A DNA stretch of 64,000 bases, from the NCBI GenBank assembly GCA_026770025.1, contig JAMXDE010000025.1, positions 842,957-906,956 on the forward strand. Direction: 5' to 3'. Made by a program: the position numbers and the translations under genes. This document shows, piece after piece, positions 41,750-51,680 of this stretch; within the stretch, counting starts at the first letter, position 1; each line of letters begins with the position of its first letter. A model generated the notes under the pieces. It was not told the origin of the DNA. It searched no databases and saw only the letters and a program-made list of their open reading frames with translations. This DNA is from Craspedostauros australis (Eukaryota > Bacillariophyta > Bacillariophyceae > Mastogloiales > Achnanthaceae).

Positions 41750-44056
41750 TCAATGAAGTCCAGTCACCGGATCGTATGGCGTGACGCGTGGTCGCTCGTG
41801 CAGGAGCACGTGCATGCATCTTCCCAGGATGTAGTGCAATGCCATGTTGGGAATTGGATTGTTGTTGTATTCCCCCAACAATCGGTTGATGACTGATCCA
41901 TTGGCGAGAATCTCTTTGATGGACCAGAAGTTGTTGCACAGCGTGGTTGCTGTCGTGCACACCCACAGGTGTCGCTCTCCTGCATCGTCATCGTCTGAGT
42001 ACAAGCGCATGCCTGCCGTCATTACAGCGTTGCGGATGAGCTGTCGTTGCATGATCTCTGCAGTTGCCGTTAGTCGTGGAATCGCATCGTTTCTGAAGTT
42101 GATGCCCTGTCTGGTGAATTCCACGATCGGCGCGAATACGATGTCGTATGGATAGACGACCTCTTCATTTGGATTGAATCGATCTTCTTCTACCGATCCG
42201 TTGCTGCGATCTTCGTTGAAGATACCCGTTCTGTTGTTCCCCGCTGCTGGAGGAGGCGGCGCCTTGCCGCCATTCATCTCGTCTCCGGAGACGCTGTGGT
42301 TGTCTTGATCTGCGCCGTTCTCGTTGGTGTTGGCATCTTCTTCACTCATGGCCTCTTCGATGTCGCTATCGATGGCCTCGTTGTCCATCTCAGCTCCATC
42401 ACCGTATGGACCAATCAGGTCGTTCGCGTTGAAGCAGCATTCGTAGCTCACTTCACGTCTTGGATCCACCTTGTGGATGATGGACTCCTTGCGGAGCCAC
42501 TCCGGGACGATCTCATCGTCCTGCACTTTGTCGTCACTCCCAACGTGCTCGAAGTTATCAAAGAAGGAATCTTCGATGTAGTCATCAGACACCAACATGC
42601 AGAGCAGCATGTCCTTTGCTGAGAGTACCATCTTGTGCCCGCTCTTGTCGTGTCCTTCGTTTGCTGTGTTGGCCTGCTCGTCGGCCTTCTTCTTCTTGTT
42701 GAACTTCTTCTTTCGACACTCTGCCTCGCGATGTCCGAAGATGCCGCAGTAGTTGCGCTTCCTGTTGAAGACGCTTCCATTGTTCTTGTTGATACGCTTT
42801 CCGTTCATTTTGTTGTTGTTGTTTTTCTTGTTGTTCGATTTCTTACGTTTGGGGCAATCTGCAGATCTATGACCATACACACCACAGTTGTGGCAGGTCC
42901 CCTTGAAGTTACCGGTGCTCGTGAAGCTGGTGTCGTTGCTCTTCATGTTGCTGTCTTGGAAGTTGTCAACGTACGCCTTTCCTCCTTGATGAGTGGTGTG
43001 TGCTGTGCGGAGTACTCCTCTGATCGCGTTGATGGTGACTACATCTGGGTTGAACGTGAGTTGGTGATGAAAGTTCATGACGTGAGTTTTGTATTCGCTG
43101 CTCATCATGCTGAGGATCTGCATGATCATTTCCTCATTGGTGATCGTGTATCCAACATCGTGGAGACGTGAGCGTAAGATCTCGAGTTGCATGATGTAGA
43201 CGTCGGGGTCCGTGTCTCTCTTCATCCTTTTGTTGTTGAATTGACGCTTGAGTTTGATCTTCGTGGCTGCGTCAGATGGCCGGAACTTTTCCGCAAGAAC
43301 GTTCCATGCTGCGTGTGGATTCCCCTCAGGGTAATTGTCGGAGATGCACTGATTGATGTATTGGATGGCCTGCTTGCCTTTTCCCTTCTCTGCATCCATC
43401 ATGAGGATCAGATTGCTGAAGCAGTGAGCTGCCAGCTTGTGGGTCTCCTCCATTTCTTCCTTGTCTTCTCCTGTGGTGGCTCCGATCTCACTCATTGTTG
43501 GGATCTTTGTCTTGCCCAACATCACATCTCTTGTCTTCTGTGTACGTACGTACACCTTTGCCTGGGACTCCCATGCGTTATAGTCTTCTTGGTCACCGCT
43601 GAATATTGGCGCCTTGATGCGTTGCTTGTTCATGTTGGCTGATGTTGCCATGTTGCTTCGTTGTTTCATTGATGTTGCCCGCACGCTCGTGATTTTCATT
43701 TGTTTCTGTGTGGTCACTTTTTCGATTTTTGCTCGTGTTAGCGCGGAGATGTTTTTCGTCACAGATTCTCCTCTCCGTGTCGTCTTATTTGTTCCGCTCT
43801 GCTTGGCCGTGCGAATGCTCTTCGTCACACCAGTCTCCTCTTGCTTGATTGCCTTGAGAATGGTCTTCTCCTCGCGGTGTAGTCTTGCAGACCGTTCCTC
43901 TTTGATCTCGTCGATCGCGCTTCCTTCTGTGCTAGAGAGGACAGTGGGCGCGCCCTCTTCCTTCTGTGGTTGAGGTGGAGTCTCACTTGCACCTTCTTCT
44001 TGCTTGATAGTTGGATTGGACAGAGGGATGTCTTTCAATTCCTCTTCCTTGCTCAT
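41750..44056 (-). CDS. gag: Gag of copia A, 768 aa
   Basis: It begins 81 bp inside the 5' LTR with ATG at 44056 (MSKEEELKD). An N-terminal Lys/Glu/Thr-rich region is followed by a copia Gag core (about residues 150-340, starting FSGDQEDYNAWE). A good CCHC zinc knuckle (CHNCGVYGHRSADC, about residue 387) follows, and a second degenerate knuckle (CGIFGHREAEC, about 438) has lost its first Cys. The C-terminal 250 residues are acidic and lead in frame to a TGA (41750-41752) and then pol. Whether this TGA is a mutation or a natural Gag stop cannot be told here. The intact Gag could still act in trans for other family members. Confidence 0.85.
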   Translation of the reverse strand: MSKEEELKDIPLSNPTIKQEEGASETPPQPQKEEGAPTVLSSTEGSAIDEIKEERSARLHREEKTILKAIKQEETGVTKSIRTAKQSGTNKTTRRGESVTKNISALTRAKIEKVTTQKQMKITSVRATSMKQRSNMATSANMNKQRIKAPIFSGDQEDYNAWESQAKVYVRTQKTRDVMLGKTKIPTMSEIGATTGEDKEEMEETHKLAAHCFSNLILMMDAEKGKGKQAIQYINQCISDNYPEGNPHAAWNVLAEKFRPSDAATKIKLKRQFNNKRMKRDTDPDVYIMQLEILRSRLHDVGYTITNEEMIMQILSMMSSEYKTHVMNFHHQLTFNPDVVTINAIRGVLRTAHTTHQGGKAYVDNFQDSNMKSNDTSFTSTGNFKGTCHNCGVYGHRSADCPKRKKSNNKKNNNNKMNGKRINKNNGSVFNRKRNYCGIFGHREAECRKKKFNKKKKADEQANTANEGHDKSGHKMVLSAKDMLLCMLVSDDYIEDSFFDNFEHVGSDDKVQDDEIVPEWLRKESIIHKVDPRREVSYECCFNANDLIGPYGDGAEMDNEAIDSDIEEAMSEEDANTNENGADQDNHSVSGDEMNGGKAPPPPAAGNNRTGIFNEDRSNGSVEEDRFNPNEEVVYPYDIVFAPIVEFTRQGINFRNDAIPRLTATAEIMQRQLIRNAVMTAGMRLYSDDDDAGERHLWVCTTATTLCNNFWSIKEILANGSVINRLLGEYNNNPIPNMALHYILGRCMHVLLHERPRVTPYDPVTGLH

Positions 44057-44137
44057 TCAGCCTGCTGCTCTTGAATGATGTTGTCTTCCTTGCACAATCC
44101 GATCCGTGGGCTTGCCCTGATCTAACGTTTATAATCG

Positions 44138-44925
44138 TGTTGGCAAGTTTTGCAAACGGATACCTTGCAATCGTGGAAGATGGTGTTGTTGTTTGGTGCT
44201 GATTCTCTCTACTATTTCATTACGTTGCTACTCCAATTCTCTTGGTGTACTCTGTTTCTTTGACCAATGCTCTTGGCGCATCTGTTTGATGGTCCGACTA
44301 GGAGTTGGTATGCGAGCTACTCTCTTGCTCTTGCTCATGTTCTCTCTCTCTCTCTCTCTCTTCGTATTGCATGTTCACACCATGCGATATTCCATATTCG
44401 ATGCGTACTCCGCATTTCGCTATCTACAGGCTCACTACTCCATGAGGAATTGCCAATGCATCCACACTGTATTCCTCCTTGCACACTTACAATCTTGATG
44501 TCCCTTGGCCATCAAATCTTTGCATCCTTGATCTGATGTGGAGACAGATGTTGACGTGGTGACACAATGGCATCTTGTCAACATCAGCTGTCAGATTCCA
44601 AGGTCCTTGTCATTCCACATTCCATCGATGATGTGATGGGTCAGCGAGGGTATTGTCATTTGAGGTTTAGTTGGGAAGTATATCAATCCAGACTTGATAT
44701 CACATGTTTTGTTGATGGATGGACGAATGATGTTCCTGATACTCTCAGAAATTGTTGTTTACAGATTTCCTCCAGAAATTCTGTTCGTTTTTGTGTGTTC
44801 CATTTCGTGATGTGATTTTGGCAAATCACAGTTCACTCATGACACGAATGTAGTTGTACCATCCGTAGACGATTATAAGAGAACAACGGGTGAGCGATGC
44901 ACATACACGAATGTACATCTCGACA
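44138..44925 (-). repeat. 5' LTR of copia A
   Basis: 788 bp with TG...CA ends. It contains a CT run at 44341-44362. By eye it is closer to the LTR at 47634-48441 than to its supposed partner at 37091-37871. Confidence 0.78.
44341..44362. repeat. (CT)n microsatellite within the LTR
   Basis: About eleven CT units. They are absent from the related LTRs at 37091 and 47634. Confidence 0.9.
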
Positions 44926-46411
44926 CAGGTGTCAACGATATCTCTACAGGCACATTGGTGTGACAGGGATGGATGGATGGGTGTTTGTTGAATGTCAAGT
45001 ATTGCACATCTGAGTATGAGAGGGTGGGGGACTGTTGTGTTGAAGTATATTTATTGTTGGGGATTGTTTGTTGGCATGGCTTGGGTTCTTGGCATGGCAT
45101 GCTTCTTCTTTCACTCTTGATCCCACTGCTGCATGAGCTACACAATTGCTCCACGGATGAAGTTGAGTTGGAAGGGCAGGAGGGAGGAGGCAGTGTCGAT
45201 TGGTGGTCTTGTCAACGAGTTTCTGAATGGTTGTGTTCAGAGTAGAGCATGGATTGCCACACACAAGAAACCAACGCTCTTCCTCGTTGCCAACAGCGCG
45301 AGTACGCCACGTATCAAAGTGCTCAATTGTTGGCATTATCGTCCGTATTTTTGAGCGGTGGCTGCTGTTTGGACAGAAAGCAACATGAAGAGACAAGAAT
45401 CATGCATTGATTGGCACACACAAGTTACAAAAAGAGAGAGATCCGGACAGTCAATCAATAATTGTTGCTCAGATTGGGCAAAAACGCGAAAACCAATGTT
45501 GGTACCACGAGGAAACAAACAGTTTGACGAAACAGTGTGGGCGACAGGAAAGGAAGAAAGCGAATCGTGACGTCACGTGGGCATTGGAAAGACCCTAATC
45601 CTCACGAAAGTGGCTGTCTCCATTGTGACCAGACCAGTCTCTATTGCGGGGCTCCCCCTGGCATTGAGTCATCCTGGTGTGTCTCAGTACCCAAGTTCTG
45701 GGGCCACTCGAACCCCTCCAGTGTGTGTGTGTGTGATGTGAAGTCATTATGACTCATCTCTGTTGTCTCTGCTGAGACTGTGAACAGGGGTTGGCATTCC
45801 GTGTCTTTCGCACGTTGTCAGGAGGATGGTCTGCCCTTCAACCGGTTTTGGCGCCGTTTGATGTCGAGAACAAAGCTGTATCAGATGGTGATGTAACTGT
45901 AGTAGATTCGGAAGTAAGCTGCGAAGATTGTTTCTGATTGCTTGTTTTATGTGTTAAGCTTCTATTGATAGGACGATCGAGTAAAAAGGTAGGGGTTCAT
46001 GCTGTCGTGCTTCAGCCGTTCTTGTTGTACAGCAACATGTTGTGATGGTTCTGCACACACAGCTGTCCAGGAATTGCCATCCGTAGAGCAGCACCTGGTC
46101 CATTGACATGGATATGCTTCAAGATGCATACAGGTTCTGCGAGATGGTTAGTTGGACAGGTGGCAGGGGTGCATGAGCTGGAGAGTGAGCAGAGTGTGGA
46201 TTGTGGTTCAACTACACATCATGTGCGCGGTAGTCTTTCATCACAGTATCGGTTTCGGATACCGGGTACCGTGTACGCGACATGGACAATTGAGTCCCGG
46301 ATAAGTCCCGGAACAAGTCTGTCCCAACTCTCCCTCTTGGCGTAGTGCGAAGCATGTCCCTGGTGTAAAAACCTCCATCGTTCGATCAACAGTTCACAAT
46401 TTGTGTTGCTG
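44926..46411. other. Segment between the copia A LTR and copia B RNase H
   Basis: No coding region is supported. It should hold the 3' end of copia B, and a purine tract (minus strand, near 46325-46335) could be its polypurine tract, but I could not pair an LTR. TGACGTCACGTGG (45568-45580) combines a CRE-type palindrome with a G-box. A short GT run lies at 45720-45735. Confidence 0.5.
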
Positions 46412-47633
46412 TTACCATCCCATGAGCATCCGGCGCAGATGCTCGAATGCATCCCGCGCAAGGCCCTTGGTGAAGATATCAGCGATCTGGTGTGGTGTTG
46501 GTACGTGTAGGATTCAGATGAAGCCCTCTTTGACCCAATGCCAAAAGAAGTGCCATTTGGTTAGAAAGTGTTTGGTTTGCGCGGTGACCTTGTGGTTTGT
46601 GGCCAGCGAAATGCACGCTTCGTTGTCTTCAAAAAACAGTGCATTGGATGTTGGTCTGTAGTGGTTGATTCAGGCTAGTTGATGCGTTCACTTCGTTGAT
46701 GAGCTGCTGCATTGGGATGAGGGCGCGCATGGCGAGAGACAGTGCAGCGTACTCCGGCTCCATCGTGGATAGAGCGATCTCCGTCTGTAGTTTCGATTTC
46801 CACACAAGCGGACAGCCACCAAGGATGATGACGTATCCCGTGCGAGAGCGTACTGCGTTTGGTGACTCATCGGATTCGTGCTTGTATAGGCCAGCAAAAT
46901 CGGCGTCAACATAGCATTCCAGGTTGAGTTAGCCCGTTGGCCGGACGATGGTTCCCATCATGTTGGTGTGACGGAGGTAGCGCACTATCATTTTGACGGC
47001 CTTTGCATGTGACTGGCGCAGGTCGTTGCTGAATCGGGCCACCTGAGAGACGGCGTAGGCCAGGTCAGGACGTGTGTTCATAGTCAAATAGAGCAGCATA
47101 CCGACAATGGAGCAGTAGTTCCATGCTTCCTTCATCGGGGGTTGGTCAGTTGATGCCCCAAGCGCCAGTTGTGTTGTGGGAGTCACGTTGGGCTTGCAGT
47201 CCTGCATGCCAGTGGCCTCGATGATTTTGTTGATGAGGCCGGTTTGCTTGAGGTGGATGGTGTTGGCCTTGGGGTCTTTGTGAAGGGATATCCCCAAGAA
47301 CTCCGTGAACGTGCCTTCTCGTGTGAGGTCACACCTGCGCTTGTGCATGGATTCAATGAATGCGTCTGCTTCTCCTTCCGTACGTGAGGCGATGCCAGCA
47401 TCGTCCACGTAGAGAACGATCATCATTCCATCGCGCATGAACAGGCACCTCTCCTGGTCACATGCGTGAAACCCTTCTGCGAGGAGGGCGTGCACGAGGT
47501 GTTGGTACCATAGCTTGGGAGCTATAGTCAGCCCGTACAGGCTTTTGACCAGTTTGAGGCACATGTTGGATCCATTCGTAGATCGGAGGCTGCGAGGGAG
47601 GTGTAAGTAGACGGGTCGGTGGATGTCGGCTTG
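46412..47633 (-). pseudogene. pol: Copia B fragment: RT and RNase H
   Basis: It starts mid-RT right at the neighbouring LTR (IHRPVYLHLPRS), then has SLYGL, the intact catalytic YVDDA and the RNase H motifs YVDADFAGL and LSTMEPEYAAL. It ends in the typical copia C-terminus DIFTKGLARDAFEHLR...GW at 46412. Defects are a TAA near 46930, a one-base shift in a T run near 46630 and a TGA near 46515. The sequence is clearly distinct from copia A and copia-1. Everything upstream of the RT middle is missing, apparently lost when the adjacent LTR arrived or by later deletion. Confidence 0.85.
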
Positions 47634-48441
47634 TGTTGGCAAGTTCCGCTCACGGAAGCCTACGATCGTGGAAGACGGTGTTGGTTGATAGTCGTTTCAT
47701 TTGCTATTTCATTAGTTGAGCACTCCGATCCTCTCAGTGTCTCCGTTCTCTTGCCCAATGCTCTCGGCGCGTTTGTCTGTTTTGTAGATTGGGTCGTCCG
47801 ACTATGAGTCGGTACGCGAGATGCTCTCTTGCTACTCTTCGTATTCTCTCTCTTCTCAATGTTATGTGTTCATGCTACACAATACTCCGTGTTCGATGCA
47901 TACTCCGCATTCAACACTCCATGAGTTCATCGCTGGTTTCTACTCCACAAGTACTTACCACTTGAACTCCTCTTCGTGTATCCATGATCTCGATGCCCTT
48001 CGGTCATCGAATCTTCACCTTCTGCTTCTGACATGGAGACAGATGTCGACATGGTGACATGATGACATCCTGTCGACGTCAGCTGTCGCCTGTCTTGTTC
48101 CTCCAGATGTCACGTTCCATCGATGATGCGATGGTCTGTCAGATGATATCGTCATCTGGGGTTTAGTTGGGAGGTACATCGAGCTTCGCTCGATACCATA
48201 CGTTTCCATTGATGGATGGACGGACGACGTTCCTGATTCTCTCAGAAATCGTTGATTGCAAATTTCCTCCAAAAATCTTGCTCATTTTCGTGTGTTCCAT
48301 TTGTGGTGTGACTTTGACAAATCACAGCATACTAACCACACGAGCGTAGTTGTACTGTCCGTACATGTATAAGAGAATAGTGGGTGAACGATGAACATAT
48401 TCACGTACATCTTAACATATACACGCATGTACATCTCGACA
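47634..48441 (-). repeat. LTR of the copia A family, solo or truncating
   Basis: 808 bp with TGTTGGCAAG...ATCTCGACA ends, similar along its length to 44138-44925. Its left edge cuts the copia B RT gene. The right edge adjoins sequence leading into the Harbinger gene, with no copia remnant beyond. The flanking bases GCTTG and TTCAT do not match, so it is not a simple insertion with both flanks kept. Confidence 0.78.
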
Positions 48442-48493
48442 TTCATGCTTCCAACTGCACTGTTCATTACGGTTATTTACAAGTAGTCCTCCT

Positions 48494-50460
48494 AGAGCTT
48501 GGAGAAGACGCCCCTGAGGTAGGTACGAATCTGATTGCGATCGCAGGCCTCGTTCTTCCAATTGTGAAGAAGGATAGAAGACCACATGATCCTGCCACGT
48601 CGGATGTTATCAGTAGGAAGGGGAGTGAGGAGGCGGCGGAAGGTTGCTGTGAGATTATGATTGCCCCGCTCTGCGCACTGACGCAAGTGTGTGAGAGTAG
48701 AGTTGTATGCAGAGTGCTTGTGCTGCTTGCTCTTCTTGACCTTGATCACTTTGCCCTTCAGATGCTTGGCGGTGCTGAAGGCGGCATCTGCAGCGACCGT
48801 TGTTCCCTTTGGGAGCTTCATGATGTGCTCGTAGATGTGCGCCCAGACACAAGACGTGGAATCGTGAAAGCTGCTGGGAGTGTTGACTGCACAGTCAACG
48901 ACTCGCCCTTTCAAGTTCCAAACCAGCACGAGATTGCGGTTGACATCCTTGGTCCACCCATTGAAGTCGCGGTTCTGCTCGGCGGGAAGCGCTGGTGCGT
49001 GGCTGATGAGCTTCAAGCCATCAATCACTGCCACGACGCCAGGTGCAGCAGAAAAGGACTTGCTGATGTCTTTCATGTCATCGAGGGCGTCATCGCTTCT
49101 ATCCCAGAACACCTTGGCGAGGTCATGCATGATCAATGCTTCTAGGATTGCGTCCATGCCCAAGTTGAGGTAGTCGTGGAAGACGGTTGTTGGAAATCCG
49201 GGGTAACCCAGTCTCTAGTTTGTAGTAGTATCTGATTACCTATTCCTGTTGTTGCATTGTTGGAACTGTGAGAACAACATCTTCATTTCTTGTATCTTCA
49301 AATCCATTGCCCATGATAATAGCAGTAGCACCCTGTAGTTGCTCTTGTATTCATCATTGCAAAGCTTGCTCATCATGCACATCTCATCATGCATTTCAGG
49401 CGTATTTCATCATGTTCATCCATGGTGATTCCTTTTACACTCCTGCAGTACATGCATGCTGATGTCGAGTTTCACTCTCTTCTGATCCGACATCAATCAC
49501 CCATTCAGTGCACTCTTTCACGTTGTTCACTCACTTTTCTCACATGTTCACCGACGATCACACTTGGGTCAGAACATGATGTTCTAGCACGATCAGTCCA
49601 ATCCTTCGATGATGTTCCGATCCGCGCTTTGTTCTCCTTCGCGGTTCTCCGTCATTCACACGATCGTGTTCTGAGTTCCGAGCGACTCAAATGTGATAGC
49701 GCTTCTCCATAGATGTTTGGTCCACTGGTTAACTTTCGTGTTCAAGAACACTTCGGTGTTCCAGTCTCTCTTTTACATCCAAGGTTCGCCATCTTTGTCC
49801 GTTAGTCATCACGAACACATCATGTCATTCGTCCATCCGTTGTCCGTCATACTCTTGACACACAGAGGAGGATGGCTCACAATCGACTTGGGAGTGTGTC
49901 CGACTTTGGTAGATCGACTAGTCTATTTTTGGTATTATGGGAGGTGCGGCAATCTAGGATATCACGACATAGTCGTACCCTCGATTCCTGACAGACGCTA
50001 ACGATGCAACCGAACTGGGGCGAGAGGTTCTTGAGCTCGGCCTTCGAAGTGAGATACTTCAAGACGATTGCAGTCACATCAATATGCATGAATCTGCAAC
50101 GCGCCAGATCACATCGACGTGGGTCACAGATTGTTGGTTGACAGGAAGAGCCTCGATGGATGGCTTCAAGATGACGGCGAGTTGCATGAAGGACTCTCTG
50201 GTGATGCCAACAAAGTTGTAGAACTCCATGGCATCACCATGTTCGAGAATTCTGTGCCAGAAGGTACTGGTGTCGCGGGAGAAAACCCCTGAGCTCTTGT
50301 AGCGGCCTCTGTGCAAAGCAGTGGGCAAGCTGTCATGGAGGTAGTCGGCCACAGCGAACGTGAGAAGACGCTGCTGTGCCATGAGTTGCTCAGCGATGAT
50401 GATGAGGACGGTAGCAGTGGCTACCTCGCGGCGGCGTTGGAGGAAAGAGGAGTAATCCAT
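48494..50460 (-). pseudogene. PIF/Harbinger transposase split by a solo LTR
   Basis: The N-terminal part (50460 to about 50080, start MDYSSFLQRRRE) has the Harbinger HTH-like region (FYNFVGITRESFMQLA). A frame change near 50080 leads to LKYLTSKAELKNLSPQFGC, up to 49994. After the LTR the C-terminal part (49187-48494) carries the DDE_Tnp_4 triad: D in VIDGLKL, D in AADAAFS and E in CAERG, followed by the family's LLHNW motif. Removing the LTR and one target copy restores the frame across the insertion, so this was one gene. PIF/Harbinger elements usually also encode a Myb-like partner, which I did not find. Confidence 0.83.
49188..49993. repeat. Solo LTR inserted in the Harbinger transposase
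   Basis: 806 bp with TGTTGGAAAT...CTGACA ends. It is flanked by GACGGT (49182-49187) and GACGCT (49994-49999), a 6-bp duplication with one mismatch. The sequence differs from the copia A LTR family although the first six bases agree. There is no internal region, so it is probably the product of LTR-LTR recombination. Confidence 0.75.
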
Positions 50461-51680
50461 GATGATAGAGCAGATGCCAATAATGTAAAACGAAACGCTA
50501 ATCATGCCCCAAGCTCTTGGAACAAGCTACATGAAGGAAGGCCACAACGTGCACGAAAGAAGATGGACAATCGACGCAGATTGATGGTGCATAAAAGGGA
50601 GGAAGTGGAGGGTAGCGTGACGATACATGCACGACAGAGGTCGATAAAACTGATGTCAACGCTTGTGAGGGAGGAAATCACAGAAACTCCAAAATTGTCG
50701 CCGGAGGGAGCGATTTGAGAGGAAGGCACGAGATGAGATCTGGACGAAAAGTGAGAGTTAGTTAGGATTCGTGTACGTTTCGTAGACGAGTCGGAGAAGG
50801 CCTCGTGGACTGCCGGGTTCAGATGAAGACCCATTGGTCAGTTCACTGAGATTGAACGCTGTTGGCAAGAGAACTTGTAGTCAATGAGGAGAGTCGTAGT
50901 GTTGTACTAATCTGAGCTTGAGTTATTATGAGTTAGTACGGTGGTATGCAGGATGAAGAAACGATGTTCAACACATTGGCACGGCTCTGCACTGACCCTT
51001 ATGGTTCAGTGCTGAGACGGAACTTTACCTTCTCTCAGTCCTTCTCCTCTTGAATGCTGACGACGTCATGCAGAAGGCCTTGTGGCTTCAGCAGCTGTTG
51101 ACGTGATGTGAACAATGCTGCAGGTGTCAGAGGTTTGGATTTTGCATTAGGATTCCATTGCTGTTGTTGAAGCAGTTTGGATTGCCCACAACGGAGCTGG
51201 TGTAGTCAGCGGATGTCGCAGCAGCAAAAGGGAATTCTGGTGAAGTCCATCTGACAGGGTCGGAGGAGCATGTAGTTCCACATGCGTTGATAGGATAGAC
51301 GGACCGTAGCATGTTTACCGGGATTGGTTAGTGAATGAAAGATAGGGGGACAAAGTAAGGGTCTGGCCATTGTCGGGCTTGCTCAATTTCGCGCCAAAAT
51401 AGATTTCAAGCAACGACACGGGACACTCCAAAGAGAAAGTAGTCCGTTCTTAGTTGAACTGCAACTCAACTCCAGGATTCCATAATTGTTTCGATTGACG
51501 TTATACGCTCGTTTCGATCCTGGTCACCCCCTGTTCGGAAGGTATCTTGTGTTCATAATGGAGTGATCTGATTGCTTAGAAGCCGATAGTATGAAATGAT
51601 GAGCCACGCAACCACCTCCAATGATCATAATCACATCATCGCACACACAACACATCCTGTATCGTCTCCCGATCATCACA
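50461..51680. other. Segment between the Harbinger gene and the duplication junction
   Basis: No supported gene. A plus-strand frame at 50311-50718 mostly overlaps the transposase antisense and is judged a shadow. The last 23 bases (51658-51680) match 36133-36155 in inverted orientation with one mismatch. No inverted-repeat terminus of the Harbinger element was recognised. Confidence 0.5.

Larger units (their letters stand above)
37091..44925 (-). mobile_element. Ty1/copia retrotransposon A, minus strand, inactivated
   Basis: The element runs from a 5' LTR at 44138-44925 through gag and pol to a 3' LTR at 37091-37871. Both LTRs read TGTTGGCAAG...ATCTCGACA on the plus strand, but they have diverged strongly from each other. 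Flanking bases (GTGCT, CAGGT) show no target duplication. The inside keeps a single reading frame of about 2050 codons with five TGA codons and no frameshift. The poor LTR match suggests the two ends come from different family members. Confidence 0.85.

Noticed and set aside
41750..41752. Programmed UGA readthrough between gag and pol of copia A
   Set aside because: Four more TGAs lie further on in domains where a stop makes no sense, and active sites are lost. Mutation explains all of them. The first TGA alone cannot be excluded.
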